From NCBI GenBank assembly GCA_963422465.1, contig OY730172.1, positions 1,984,001 to 2,048,000 of the forward strand: DNA of 64,000 bases. The letters are read 5' to 3'. Positions 46,624 through 58,160 of this stretch are shown here, piece after piece. Source of the DNA: Lichina pygmaea. Lineage: Eukaryota; Ascomycota; Lichinomycetes; Lichinales; Lichinaceae. The notes beneath the pieces were generated by a model that did not search any database, had not been told where the DNA came from, and saw only the letters and a list, made by a program, of their open reading frames with translations. The position numbers and the translations under genes are program-made. The stretch's first letter is position 1. Each line of letters opens with the position of its first letter.

Positions 46624-46803
46624 CGACGACCGGTCGACTATGTAGGTGGATTGGTCTGCCTGACTAGAATCTAGGAGTGACAACGAAGAAGAGGAAAACT
46701 CTGCAGTCTAGTCATGTGCCCTCATACAACAATTTAGCTGTGATTTGGGGAGGCTGCTCCCTGCACCTCTGCAGATCCTCAGGCAACTCTCTGTCGAGTC
46801 CTG
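46624..46803 (+). repeat. Dispersed repeat, copy A
   Basis: About 170 bp shared with 61931-62089 in the same orientation. Both copies contain ATCTAGGAG near the left, TCTGCAG, CAACAA-TTAGCTGT, CTGCACC-CTGCA and TCGGGCAACTCT-like blocks in the same order. Differences are mostly C/T and G/A. The element class is unknown: no coding sequence or clear terminal repeats are visible. Confidence 0.7.
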
Positions 46804-47130
46804 AGCTGACAGTTTTGGTGTGAGCTGGAGATTGACAACATCTTTGACTGGGCTCAAGCTGGACAGAACCTGAAGGAGCTGTGAGAGGCAGCCGGGCTAC
46901 TGGCGGGGCTTGTTCGGTACGGTACATACCATACGCCTTGAAACATATCGACATGGTGCCGTATCACGTGACCTCTACATACTGTACGTACTACCTCGCA
47001 CTACTGTCCCTCGTACCGAAGTACGAGGGGTACTCGGGAAGGGCACGTGAGATGGCGTCATCGTCAACAGGTCTCGACTAAAGCGCCGCCGATAACGGAG
47101 TCGTTTGGCGTAACGAGTAACAGCTTGGTA
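46804..47130. other. Intergenic upstream of BTB gene
   Basis: Contains GTAC-rich palindromic sequence (GTACGGTACATACC at 46916-46930, TGTACGTACTAC at 46983-46994) and no gene. Probable promoter of the BTB gene. Confidence 0.45.
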
Positions 47131-48271
47131 ATGTCATACGGCATCGTCAAAACTCAAGTAAGATACGGCTTAAGAATCCCTAGATGGCCGAGCTCACAGG
47201 CCGACCCCTGGGCTTCGACGCGCTCGGGAAACAAGACTGCGCTGTCCATGATCTCTCGGACAGCCGAAGATGTCTGCCTTTGCGAGGTAAGAACAACATG
47301 GCCACGGGAATCTGCGTATCTCCAATGGAACATGCTGAAAGCCTATTCGATACCGTAGTCACCTGCAGTCAGGAACCATTCGTCTGCGTGTCGTGGGAGC
47401 AGCCACGGAGGAGTCGTCATCGTCGCCGAGCAAAGACTTCGTAGTCCATCGAAGTCTCCTCTCAGATCACCTCCGCGGTCTACAGGTGTCCCCGCACGAG
47501 CGATGTGTGGACATCGAGGGCGACGCCGATACGGTCGGATATCTGCTCGAGTTCATCTACACGGGTGATTACAACCCTCCTGCGAAGAGTGTGAACCAGC
47601 GTGCCAGGAACGAAGGGCAGCCGCCGCCCGGTACCGATGCGACCCAGCACCAGGCAACCGCCGAGGAAGTCCACCCGATGGTTGTTATGGCGCGCTCTGC
47701 GGGCTTGGGTGTGTGGGGTCGGCCGGGTGCTGTGCACACGAGATACCAGCAGCAAGCACCGAGTGGAGCGTTCGAGCGGGGGGCTCCCGTCAACGGCAAG
47801 CCCGCCGAACCGAGTCTGTCCGAAACCCAGCAGCGGCATCCGGCGAGGCCAGCAGCGACGGCAGCTCACCCGACAGCCGTCGCCGCCGCCTTTGCGGTTC
47901 ACGCCAAGGTGTACCTCCTGGCCGAACACTACGGCGCGTCGGGGCTGCAAGACTTTTCGCTGCAGAAGCTGAAGGCGGCGCTGAAGACGTCGGAGCTGGA
48001 GGTGCGCGCTGATCACGCCACCACGCTCGTCGAGCTCATCAGCAGCGTGTACTACGATCTTCCGACGACGACGGCGGCGGCAGCAGCAGCAGGCGCCAAT
48101 CGCGACGCCGACACGCGGCAGCAGCTGCGTCAGGTGGTGCTGACGCAGGCTGTCAACAGCCTACCGGATCTGCAGGACAACAAGGGCTTCAAGGCGCTGC
48201 TCAAGGGAGGCGGCGACTTTGTCGAGGACCTCTTGGGTCACCTGACCAGAGCGCGCTTGACGCTACGATGA
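47131..48271 (+). CDS. BTB/POZ domain protein
   Basis: Exon 2 (47369-48271) is secure in frame and contains the second half of a BTB fold: SGTIRLRVVG, KDFVVHRSLLSDHLRGL, DADTVGYLLEFIYTGDYNPP. Later helices are AFAVHAKVYLLAEHYGASGLQDFSLQKLKAAL (read in pieces), the BACK-like region that follows BTB in many fungal proteins. Its 5' end has no ATG, so a first exon is needed. A frame from ATG 47131 to a GTAAGA donor at 47287 joins in phase through an 82-bp intron, but its sequence is not clearly BTB-like, so the start is uncertain. About 352 residues in this model. Such proteins are often substrate adaptors for cullin-3 ubiquitin ligases; the partner is unknown. A Pro/Ala/His-rich insert sits between BTB and the helices. 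Confidence 0.7.
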
Positions 48272-48504
48272 GTTCAGAAAAGGGTAGCTGGAAATGGTAC
48301 CTGAAACGGGAAGCTAGGAAGGGGAGAGGATATGGAGGAATAGAGGATCAAACCGATGGACAAGATAAGATGAGAAGAGTATTTGATCCAAAGTCCAACG
48401 CCCAAGCACTTCAGATCATCGGGATCATCTTCCGTGTAAATTTTTGGTAACTACTGCAATTGGAGCTAGAGAGGCGAGAGGCGAGAGACGAGAGATGAGA
48501 GGGC

Positions 48505-48550
48505 AGATGTGAGATGTGAGATGTGAGATGTGAGATGTGAGATGTGAGAT
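48505..48550 (+). repeat. (AGATGTG) heptamer array, about 6.5 units
   Basis: Six perfect AGATGTG units plus a partial one, in a purine-rich context. The period is not a multiple of three and the array is outside genes. Confidence 0.92.
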
Positions 48551-49023
48551 ATATGAGAGATGGGAAGAGGGGATGGAAGAAGGGGTGATGAGCGATGGAA
48601 GACGGAGGGAAAGAAGGGAAGAGAGGGACAGGACCCGAAGGATATGGATATTCAGTACGATACATGCCTCATTGAATCCTTGCCCTCGCCCTCGCTCTCG
48701 CCCTTGCTCTCACCCTTGCTCTCGCTCTCGCCCTCGCCGACGCCCGCACTGCTACCAAAAGGTCAGAAAGAGAAACAAAAAACAAAAAAACCCGAGGGTG
48801 GGGCCGCAGAAAGATTCATGGAAGGTCAGAAGAGAGAAAAAGCAAGGCAAAAAGGTGAGGGGCGTACGAGGTTGGAAGAAAGCGCAAGTGGGTTCAGTCA
48901 GGCTTTTGTTGGGTCAGGGTGTTGGGGAGGATGACATGACGCTGGGCTGAGGATCAACCACGACTTATAGAGTTACCGGAAGTGTCGGTCGGAAGGGGGA
49001 CTGTGTTCTTCGCTTTTTCTTGT

Positions 49024-49044
49024 GGGGGGGGGGGGGGGGGGGGG
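49024..49044 (+). repeat. G21 homopolymer
   Basis: Twenty-one uninterrupted G residues, preceded by TTTTTCTTGT. Confidence 0.95.
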
Positions 49045-49331
49045 CAAGTTCTGAATGGATTGATCATAGATTGATGAAACATTGACAGACACGACTGGGA
49101 AAGGCGCCATCCATGAATCGGCCACTACCGAGCAAACAGCCCAAAAATCAAAGAAAAAGATCATTTAAACCCATCAGGGAATTCAGAAAAATCACGGACC
49201 AGAGTGTAAAGTTGTTGTCAACTGACACGCGGCCCACTTACTTCTCGGACTGACAGAATCTCTTCTCTCTTTCGTTCTTGTCCTGAGCGGAGTACACCGT
49301 GCAGATGCGGATCTTCTTTCGTCGCTGCTTC

Positions 49332-50787
49332 TCAACTTCCACTGTCCGTTACTGCTGTCATCAATGCCATCACCCCCACCAACATCTTGACCGTCACCAC
49401 CACTGCCGGTACGAGGGTACGACGTGCCGTCATGGAGCAGACGCATGGTGAGCGCGGGGGCGAACTGCCAACGTCGGAGTCGAGGACGCTGATGGTGGCA
49501 AAGGCGACGACGAGGATGAAGAAGAGGAAGCGACGGGAGCAGGAGGAACACGGCGAGCCAAGCGCAACACCCGTCTTGCGATCTTGTTGCTTGGCTTCTT
49601 CGCGACAGCTTCGATTGGGCTGGATAAGGCGGGTGATGGACCCTGCTTGACCGGTCGAGGCTGTCCACGCCGTCAGCGGAGCCATGCGGATTGTTCATTC
49701 GATCTTGGCGAGCACATCTCTTGTGGGCTGTGGAGCAGGTGAGCGACGCACGGCATGTGTGGAGATGCTTACGGGTGCCCTGTCGTCTCTGGGCGATGCC
49801 GTGCCAGAGCTGGGGAGCGCGCCATGACGAGCCCCGGCGCTTGTTCGCCGCAGAATGCGAGCTAGTCGATTCTTTGTTCGTTGCACATGTCAGCATTCGT
49901 GTGGGAAGCTCGTTCAACCTCAAAACTTTGTCGAAGCGGACATCAACCACTTCGCTCGTGTTACCTCGTTCTTGGTGTCAGCCATGTCCTGGGCATCGTC
50001 TGTGCCATCAATGTCCATGCCATCGTTGTCTGGCTGCTTGCCGCCACCGCCGGCGACTTGTAGGGCTCGTTCGAGACTTCGTCCCTCTCGCTGGTGGTCC
50101 TTGGACCGGCGACGCATGAATTTTTTGGCTTGCCGTTTGAGCTCGAGCAGCCGTTCGACCTGTGTTGAGTCAGTCTTGTGTGCCGATGGCCGCAGACACA
50201 ATTGAGATGACATTGCCGTTCCAAGGCTCTTTCTTTATGCCGACGATGGTGATGATGATGATGGTATGATGTTAAGGGGAGAGGGTAGATGTTCTCACGT
50301 CTCTCCAGAGCATACTTTCAAGGGAATATAACGACGCAGCCGGGTATGATGAAGGACCGTCGCAGACTGGACGTGTACATAGGCAGTTGCTCACCTCCTC
50401 GAAATATTCGTCCTGCCCCTCACTCCATCGCTTCTGATGCTCTTCCAGCTGGCGTTGAGCCCATCGCAGGCGCTCCTCGAGCTCGGCGGTCCAACGTGGC
50501 GGCGAAGCCGACGGCTCCGGCGACGGCGTTGGCGTCGCCGGCGTCACCAGCGTCGGCTGCCCGGAGAAAGAGATGGTAGGGCCGGCACGTCCATCGCCGT
50601 GACTGCCGCCAGAACCGACTCCGGCCAGCCCCATGTAGGGTACGTCGCATCGAGGACGCGACGTGGTCCTGCTCAAGACCACGGTCGAGCTGCTGGCGCT
50701 GGTGGCGGCGGAGTTGGTCGTGGTCGCGGGATACGACCCGCGCGTGGCTGGTTGAGGCATCGCGGTCGTCGTCATGGCTCTAGTCAT
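49332..50787 (-). CDS. Coiled-coil protein, possibly membrane-anchored; 3' exons uncertain
   Basis: Exon 1 (50395-50787) starts at ATG 50787 with a Ser/Thr/Pro-rich disordered region (MTRAMTTTAMPQP) and ends in a helix (ELEERLRWAQRQLEEHQKRW). After a 235-bp intron, exon 2 (49965-50159) continues in phase with VERLLELKRQAKKFMRRRSK and LERALQVAGGGG, then an acidic stretch. Together they form a coiled coil of about 80 residues. Downstream, the frame ending at 49332 carries a clear hydrophobic segment (RRFLFFILVVAFATISVL) that could be a C-terminal membrane anchor, but I could not settle the splice sites leading to it; another frame ending at 49192 also has a hydrophobic stretch. No family is recognised. 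The first two exons are better supported than the rest. Confidence 0.45.
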
Positions 50788-53266
50788 GTCCGTCGTGGAG
50801 GCGGATCGAGTCGCGTGTAGAACATAAAGTCGCGGCCGTAGTAGTGGTATTGGCGGCGGTGGTAGTAGGCCTTACTACCGATATTGAAACAGCGTGACTC
50901 TACTAGTCCTAGCAAAAACCCTCTCCGCGGGGAAATGGACTCTGGATAGCCCTTGATATCTTGCAAGACCGTTGCCACCACCGAGGTCAGAATGTCGCGA
51001 ATCCTGCTGTAAAAAGCCCTGGGTCCTCGCAAGATCTTGCCGGATTCGACGGGAGCCTCCCTTGGGCGAAACACGACCGCACTTTCCTCCGAGATCAGGC
51101 ACTCGTTTGCGCTCTTCCTCCGTGCGTGAGCTCGACCAGGCTCAAATGGCCATGCTCACACGGCGTTCACGATGCCGTTGCTGGCTCCTACGCAGACCGA
51201 GACCGTGCCAAGGATCAATCCGTTTCGATGTCGTGATCCAATGGATCATTTTCGTCTCCCCCCTTGGGCTCCGCGATATGCTTAGCCGACAGAGGCTGCA
51301 TTGCATGCTGCAGTGGTGTCTCCCCGCTAGCGCTGTCCATCGTCCCTGTAGGTGTCGTGTGCCCTGGTCTTTCCCGATGTGGGGATGATGTTGGGAGGTA
51401 CCGTAGTGGGGGAAAAATGTTTGGTGCGGAACTAAAGTCCGTTCTTGGCCAAATACTCTCACGATTGCATTGGCTTGGTTGGGGACGATGAGACATCGAT
51501 CCCAGGTTCAACAGTACTTCACTTGGTGAGGTACCGTAGAGAACTCATCCAGTCTCGTTCGAACTGCGATGAAGGTCAAGTTTGGGGGCCAAGTTGGCAT
51601 TATTGTGGTGGAGGCTGGCAGCTCTCCACCATCCCACGATCTCATGTCTTGTTTCAGAACCTAGCCAATTCATATCCTTGAATGATGAGAGACGTTGCTC
51701 TTTCATACATCATGATCATGTTGAGATTGGAGTGAGGCCGCCAGCAAGTCAGAGAATGAAAGGTGGGTCTCGATGGTCATGCAACGGATGTCGGTAGATG
51801 GAATCCCCCCTAACCCCATCCGTTGACGGAAACCAAGGATCGAGCTTGTGGCCTGCATCGTCCAAATGTGTTGTCAACGGGTGTTGGCAGTTGTGTAATA
51901 TATTGGTTGTGATTCGACTCCACTTGGCGCTGGTCTCGGTAGCTCAATTGCTTCGCTTCTCTACGGCTCACATCTGCATCGCGGAAGCGTCGAGGCCCTC
52001 AATGGCTTCGGCACAGGATCACGTACTGTACACGACATGGCTTAGATCACGTGATTGCCGCAGACTGATCCTTATGCGACTGAGGTGTACGGAGGTACAG
52101 TAGCTTTTGCTCCAGGGCTGACCTAGTGGCATTTCAGTCCTCTCTGAAGTTTGAGGTAGGTAGGATAGGGCTGTGCTAGTGAAGAAGCTTCACGCTGGAT
52201 ATGTAGGGTCATGGATGAAGCTTCTACTAGAACTGCGCCGTCCAGCATCATGATAACCGTACTGAGATTGATTGCCAGGGCAGATAGGTGAGTGCAGCTA
52301 TCGCAGGAGGTATACCCCAATGGATGAGCAGTACAAGCTTCGTTCACTGGTCAAGCCACCGCACGGATATTGTAGACGTACTCAACTTAGATAACGTTGC
52401 TGCTACTAGGTAGCAAGACAGTGAAATCAAGAATGTCACAGCGGCGCGCTGGGCAACTTGGGAGGTGTGAGGGTCATCAGCTGTAGCCATAGAACCACTC
52501 CTTCTGGCCTCGAGCCAAGTTCAGCAGTCTTTCCTCTCGCATATCGTCGCTCCCATAGCGGCAATCCCGCGTAGAAACCTTGGATCCCGTCGATCCTCCG
52601 CAGACGTCCGGCTTCTTTAAGATTCAGAGCTTGGTTTACACGACTTTGGGAATAGCCCAGGGAGTGCTTTCATACTAGTCGTTCTGTCATCATGAGTGGC
52701 ATCAACTGACCCGTATGTGGATGGTCACGCAAACTGAATGATGGCTTTGGCAGGCGCTGTAGGGTATATTGGCTTGCAGATGCCCACGCAGAGCCGTACG
52801 TATATCAAGGGCAAACTTATCCTAGTACAACAGTCAGTCATCGCTGGACTTGCGCTGGACAACATAAGAGCTAAATTTGCCAAAGACGTCTTGACCTGAA
52901 CGCTGGTAGAGCTACTCCTCACGCTCCAATGACCAAAGGGAACGTGGTGCTGCTTGTAGCCCAATGCCATAGAACGGGGGCTACTCGTTGAAGAGACTGT
53001 CTCACCTCTTCATGTCCTTCCATTGACTGCATTGAGCTCAGTAGCCTCCCACGTCTTTGATGAGCAGGCGTCCAATCTCGTGCGTCTCCGCGAGCCTTCC
53101 TTGCTTAGTCGACTGACACGTTCACCATCCCAGCACAAAGAAGCCCGCAGGCTGATTAGTCGGCGACCACGACGAGATCCATCTTGTGCCGGCTGAGACG
53201 ACATAAGCGGCTGCAGAGCCTCGACGGTGTTAGCACGACATAAATACCCTGCCAAATTCTCTCGAG
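50788..53266. other. Long intergenic stretch, no supported gene
   Basis: About 2.5 kb. The left end is the 5' region of the coiled-coil gene, with several alternative short frames. The middle is of average composition without repeats of note. The right end precedes the unknown gene at 53267. No domain, tRNA-like arms or transposon ends were found. Confidence 0.5.
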
Positions 53267-54601
53267 ATGGAAACCCCTCGACTTGACTTACAAGCCACGA
53301 CTGAAGACTGTGAAAATACGCTCCCCACCGTCATGGCGCCGACAGACCGAGAACACCAAGTTGGCTTCTATTCCGATCGTCTGGACAACACACGATCGCG
53401 TAGGATGGCTAACATCCAGCGTGCCTTAGAGGCAGGCGTCAGGCTCCAGTCGGTTCTTGGTCTGACCGAGTTCGACCCTGGCGCTGAGCCGCCTATTCCT
53501 ATTGAGATGGCTACCAAGCCAGATCAGCAACCGAAGAAGCCGATGGGCGACAAAGACTCTCCGAGTGATGGCAACGCCAACGATATCTCGGAGGCCAAAG
53601 ACACCGACGTTAGCTCGCCCGCAAAGAAGGTCAACGAAGTGGACCAGGTGTCTGATGAGCTGACGACGGCTGAAAAGTCTGGCGGTATCGACGACGCCGA
53701 GATGCTCGACGCAAGACACCCCCAAAGCTCTGCCACGGACGAGACGAAAGCTGAGAAGCCAAAGGGTCCTGCCGCGGTGGATGACTCGGCCGCAGAAACA
53801 GCGAACGACAAAGCAGCTGACGCGACGGTCGCCACGCCTCCACCTGCCCCGGGAGTCCTTCAGCGACTCCTGTTCTACTCAAGAACCCAGCCTCATAAGA
53901 CGATCCACATCCAGGGGCTCACCTTTGTTGACAATACCAGAAAGGCGAAAAAGGTCATGCGCACGGTCTTGAAGAACGAGCTGGCGCTGTTGTCGATCTC
54001 CGAGGTTGATCTGACCGACGTGCAACCTCAAGCCGACGGATACGGCGTGGTCGTCCCGAACTGGGGCGGGGGCAGAAGATGGGCTTGGGTCACGCTCAAT
54101 GAAGGCGGCGGCCCCGACAAGTGGGCAATCCTGGCCTTCCCGACGGAGACCGTGCGCCTGGTCCGTTATTCCGACGAACACGAAATGGCCCAGGGAGGTG
54201 AGCGGAACGCAGATGTCAGTCTGATTGCCCCAAGATACTGACTTCACCGGCAAGATAACATCTGGATACCGGTGACCGAGGCTCAGTATCCCTTCATCAC
54301 CACACCGAAGAGGATCATCCGCCAAGTCAAGGTCCAGTACTCCTACTGTCGTCCAATCTTCGACGGACCCAACAAGAAGGAGTTTTCAGCTCGACGCATA
54401 AGCAAAAGCTTGATCAGGGGTACTTGCGTTATGGGATACTGGTTCTACCCCGCCGAGAACCCGACGATCGACCAAGTCATCCCGAGAACCTTGTTGCCGG
54501 ATGGGTACGGCACAATCCCCGGCCAGCACAGCAACGAGGAAACCCCGGCTTCCACGGCTTCCACGGCTTCCCCGGCTTCCCCGACTTGCCAGGATTCCTA
54601 G
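53267..54601 (+). CDS. Conserved-looking protein of unknown family, two exons
   Basis: Exon 1 (53267-54197) and exon 2 (54255-54601) join through a 57-bp intron (donor GTGAGC, acceptor GCAAG) to read EMAQGGDNIWIPVTEAQYPF in phase, about 425 residues. The first 200 residues are disordered, acidic and Ala/Lys/Asp-rich after a helix (SRRMANIQRALEAGVRLQSV). The second half looks folded: LLFYSRTQPHKTIHIQGLTF, VVVPNWGGGRRWAWVTL, WAILAFPTETVRLVRY, KRIIRQVKVQYSYCRP and RGTCVMGYWFYP, with many aromatic residues. The last 25 residues come from a 9-bp GCTTCCACG-type tandem repeat (54548-54582) giving a Pro-Ala-Ser-Thr tail. No signal peptide, membrane segment or known motif. It may be a lineage-restricted family. 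Confidence 0.68.
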
Positions 54602-55366
54602 GCTTCCGAGGCTCATCGGACTCCCCGGGACCCCGGTATCCGCAGAGACGTCAGGGCCAGCAGTGGACTCCAGCACACCGAGCATGAGAGAAGAGACAAG
54701 CTAGCGTGATCAAGAACATACAAGAACAATAAGATCACGCAGAAACAAGACCCATGATAGCGCTGCTCTCGATTGCCCCAGTGAGACAACAGCTTCGCAG
54801 TCCGACTACGGATGATTCGAGCGAATCATTCGCAACGGCATAGGAAAGAAAACAGGCAATCGTAAGACTCGAGCCGATAGCTCCAGTCCATAACGCTCTT
54901 CTGATGAGGGAGCATAGATGTATTGGCCTCATGTCAAGTACTGTACATTGGTCGTGTGCAGTTAGATAGCCATCGTGGCCGTGTAGACAAGACTTCGAAT
55001 TGGTCTCCAGAGGTACGTAACGTAATAGGGTGCTACACGAGAAATTGATTCAAGGACAACCGGTACATAACATACCCCTCCATTATGTAAGCTTCGTCAT
55101 GTGAGATCCCCTGTCCACGTGACGTGGCCGATCGTCGACGAAGACGGAGATATATTTATCCGACGGCGCCCAGTCCGTCAGCTGTTCGCCGGTCTGGGCA
55201 CGATAGCACAAGCGCAAACAGACATCAGCTCTCATATACCTCAGATCTCATCTGCCCGACTTCTTCGTGCCGGTATCACTCGGCAAGCAGACTTCTAGGA
55301 GTGTCACTCCTCCTCGAAGACGGACCTGGAAACCTGCTGGAGCCTGCTGACTGGCCCCTGCGAGCA
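54602..55366. other. Intergenic, Sds3-like gene promoter
   Basis: No gene is seen in about 760 bp. A TATATTTAT box-like sequence is present at 55150-55158, and CACGTGACGTGG at 55117-55128, both within 260 bp of the Sds3-like start. Roles are inferred from position. Confidence 0.45.
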
Positions 55367-57102
55367 ATGGCGTTCCGCTCACCGTCTCCACAGCTATCGC
55401 CCACCTTGGTCGGCGGTGGAAGCAACTTGGCCGTCAAGAGCGAGCGTCGCAACACCCCTTCGCCCACGCACGCACCGTTGAACAAACGAGATCGCCGACG
55501 AAATGCGCTGGCGGACCGGCTCATGGATCTCAGCACCCACTTCTCCCAGAACCGGGACGGCTACTTTCGCCAGCAGCTTCAGATGCTACAGACAGACATG
55601 AACCTCATCATGCGAGCGGATCCGTACCAGGATCAGCCACTCGACGACTACGGCGACGACGTGGCCGACCTGGTCGGCTCGAGTCTCTCGGGGACGGTGC
55701 CGAACTCCACCTCCGCCGTCACCAGCACGACCACCAACGGCGTCAATGGGCCGGTGGCCCTTCAACGGCGAATGGAGTCGGATGAGGCGGCCATGTCGGG
55801 TCGGGTGTACGCTTCCTTCGTCGAAGAGGTCAACCACTGCATGGAGGAGCGCGACGCCGCCTTGACACAGTTGGCGGTGAGTCCTGCGCCACGATCCTCT
55901 CGGCGACGTGCTTCGCTTACCCGGCGCCGCCGTAGAACGAGTATGAGCGTCAGCTGCAGGACCTCAGACTGAGCACGTACTACAAGATCCGATTCGCGCA
56001 GGAAGAGCACCGGCAGCTCTCGGGCAGCCTCAGGGATCGGCTTGTCCAGACCATCGGCCACAAACGGACTCGGCTCGTGCGCGAGAAGGAGCATCTGGAC
56101 CTCGCCGACAGCGCCGCGCTGCTGCTACATCCGAGCCAGTTCAGCATCACCCATCCATCCAGCCCCGGCGGCACCCAGAGCAACCGCAAGACTCGCAACA
56201 CGAGGCTTCGGCCGGGCGACTACGACGACGTCGGTGCGCAGGCGGCCGGGGACGGGCCGGCGAAGAGGAAGCGCAAGACGGCGCCCGAGGACGCGGACGG
56301 CGAGCACGCCCTCGCGAGGCCGAGGCTCGCCGACTTCAGGACGTCGCCGCACCGCGAAGCGCACCCGCAGACGAACATCTACACCATTGAGCGGCTCTTC
56401 ACCGAGAAGGAGCTGAGCAGCAGCACGCACAACGCCGCCGTCGCGACGGCCCAACAGTTCGCCCAGCTCAAGTCGCAGGCGTACGGGCTCGAGCTCCACG
56501 GCGACGCCATCGCCTTGCCGTTGTCCAGCGAAGGCGACGACGCCGCGGGCTCGGGCGGCGAGCGGACCGTCCGAGACGGCACGAGCGCCGAGGACGCGTC
56601 GGCGCCGGCGCCGGAGATGGACCGGTCGGCCAACCCGTCGCAGCACGCGACCCGGTCCGGCAGGAACGGGGCCGCGGCGGGGCTCCACGCCCTCGGCGAC
56701 GCGGCCGCTTCTCAGACGGTCACCAGCTTCGGTCTGTCGGTCCCGCTGCACGTGCCGTCGGCCACGCTCGGCAAGAACACCGTCGCGCCAGCGGTGCCGT
56801 CCATCGCGGCCGACGACGGCGAGGACGACCTGCGGAAGATGGACAACCTCATCCGCGGACCGTCCGGCGCCACGGACCGACATCTCCTCGAACAGGTCTG
56901 CACTCCGCTCAACGCGCTGGCGGCGGCGGACGATCTCCGAGCGGCCGAGGTCACGGACGAGCACACATCCGTCGCCACGACGAGCAGCCAGACCAGCGTT
57001 GGCGGCTTCGGCGAGGCCGCCGCGCCGTCCGTGAGCCGGTACGAAGGCGCTGGCTCGACGGGGCAGCGGATGAGGAGGACGGCAAGTTCGTCGTTGCGAT
57101 GA
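55367..57102 (+). CDS. Sds3-like subunit of an Rpd3-type histone deacetylase complex
   Basis: Nuclear co-repressor component, Sds3 family (PF08598). Exon 1 55367-55876 and exon 2 55936-57102, with a 59-bp intron (donor GTGAGT), give about 558 residues. The chosen ATG begins MAFRSPSPQLSP. Conserved parts are LADRLMDLSTHFSQNRDGYF and the following helix ending IMRADPYQDQPLDD, then GRVYASFVEEVNHCMEERDA before the intron. After it come NEYERQLQDLRLSTYYKIRF, EEHRQLSGSLRDRLVQTIG, REKEHLDLADSAALLLHPSQ and FSITHPSSPGGTQSNRKTR, and finally IYTIERLFTEKELSS. These long helices bind Sin3 and hold the complex together in yeast. The last 200 residues are disordered, Ala/Ser/Gly/Asp-rich. The frame is open for 81 codons upstream without an ATG. 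Confidence 0.82.
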
Positions 57103-58160
57103 GACGCGTGGAAGATCAGCCTCCTCCTGTCTCATACACGCTCTCCCACTCACTCCCTCACTCCCTCGCCCACACGCCCACTCACCCATTCGGGTCCAAA
57201 CCTTTGGCTTTTGAGTCCAGTGCATCTTTTACCAAGCCTGATTTTGCAATCTTCCCCTGCTTTTTCATGCATTCCTTGCGCACCAACACGACCATCAATA
57301 GACGTGAGCCACTCTCTTGGCTTACCGGGTCACCACGATGGCGTTTTCGAGCGGCATGTTGCGATCTCTTCTCTCCCCACTTCCTGACCGCATGTGGGAC
57401 TGACACGGCATGGACGACTCTCATGGATTTCATCTTGGGTGGCACGGGTGGCTTGGGCTCTGTCGTTGGTCACGTTGATGCTTTCAAGCCGGTCTGATGT
57501 TGCCCATGCTTGTATGTTTCGACTCATGATTTCTCATAGCCGGAGGGCGGGGCAAGATGTCGAGGCTAGGTATTATGGACCGTGGGGGTGATTGGGGTTG
57601 ATGGATGAAAGAACTGTCCCCTGCCTGGTCAGGTACCATCTGTGGCTGCCTCAGGCTTTCGCACGTACTGTACGCATGTACTCCGTACATACGTATTGCG
57701 ATATTATTGCCCAGGTAGCTCTATCGAGGTACGTATGGGTACATACGTACTTCCGTAGTCTAGAGATGCTTGGCCTTTAGGGTTACACATGTCCAGATCA
57801 CAGTAGCTACCGGGCACTCCCGGTACCTCTTCGTGCCCTCCTCGTACCTCGTACTTGGACATCTCGGATCAGCTGACGAGCCACGTGATGGTGGTTGAGT
57901 CTGGCTCGGAAGATATTTCATCCGCTAGCTCTACGGTAGGCTTCTTCCGTGCAGCTGCGGTAGGTTACCTGTGGTTACGTACCGGCGGAGCCGCAGTTGG
58001 CCCACGGGTTGTTCGGTCGACGTGTTACCCCTCGCGTGCCCATGGCGTGTCACGATACGTTGTGTGGGGTATCGCTTCGCCAGGCTTCCATCAGAACCCG
58101 GTCGCGCTTTACCGAGGCCGTCGGACGTTTACCCGACGTCAACCGACGCAGTTGAAGGTT
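57103..58160. other. Intergenic with GTAC-rich palindromes
   Basis: No gene seen. Between 57660 and 57760, and again at 57800-57860, short GTAC/TACGTA inverted motifs are dense (for example CGTACTGTACGCATGTAC). The frame of the AT-hook gene is open through the last 300 bp, with an earlier in-frame ATG near 57888, so the coding start could be further left than shown. Confidence 0.5.

Larger units (their letters stand above)
48272..49331. other. Intergenic with heptamer minisatellite and G21
   Basis: No supported gene. Contains an AGATGTG heptamer array (48505-48550), purine-rich sequence to 48640, a CTCGCC/CTTGCTCTC pyrimidine run (48680-48740) and a G21 homopolymer (49024-49044). Confidence 0.75.

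Noticed and set aside
56125-57225. Long minus-strand frame of 366 codons opposite the Sds3-like gene
   Set aside because: Arg/Gly/Ala/Val-rich shadow of a G+C-rich coding strand. The plus strand has the conserved Sds3 motifs in a spliced frame.
57855-58160. Starting the AT-hook protein at 57855
   Set aside because: That position is a TTG. The ATG at 58161 opens the first protein-like sequence. The ATG near 57888 remains a less likely alternative.
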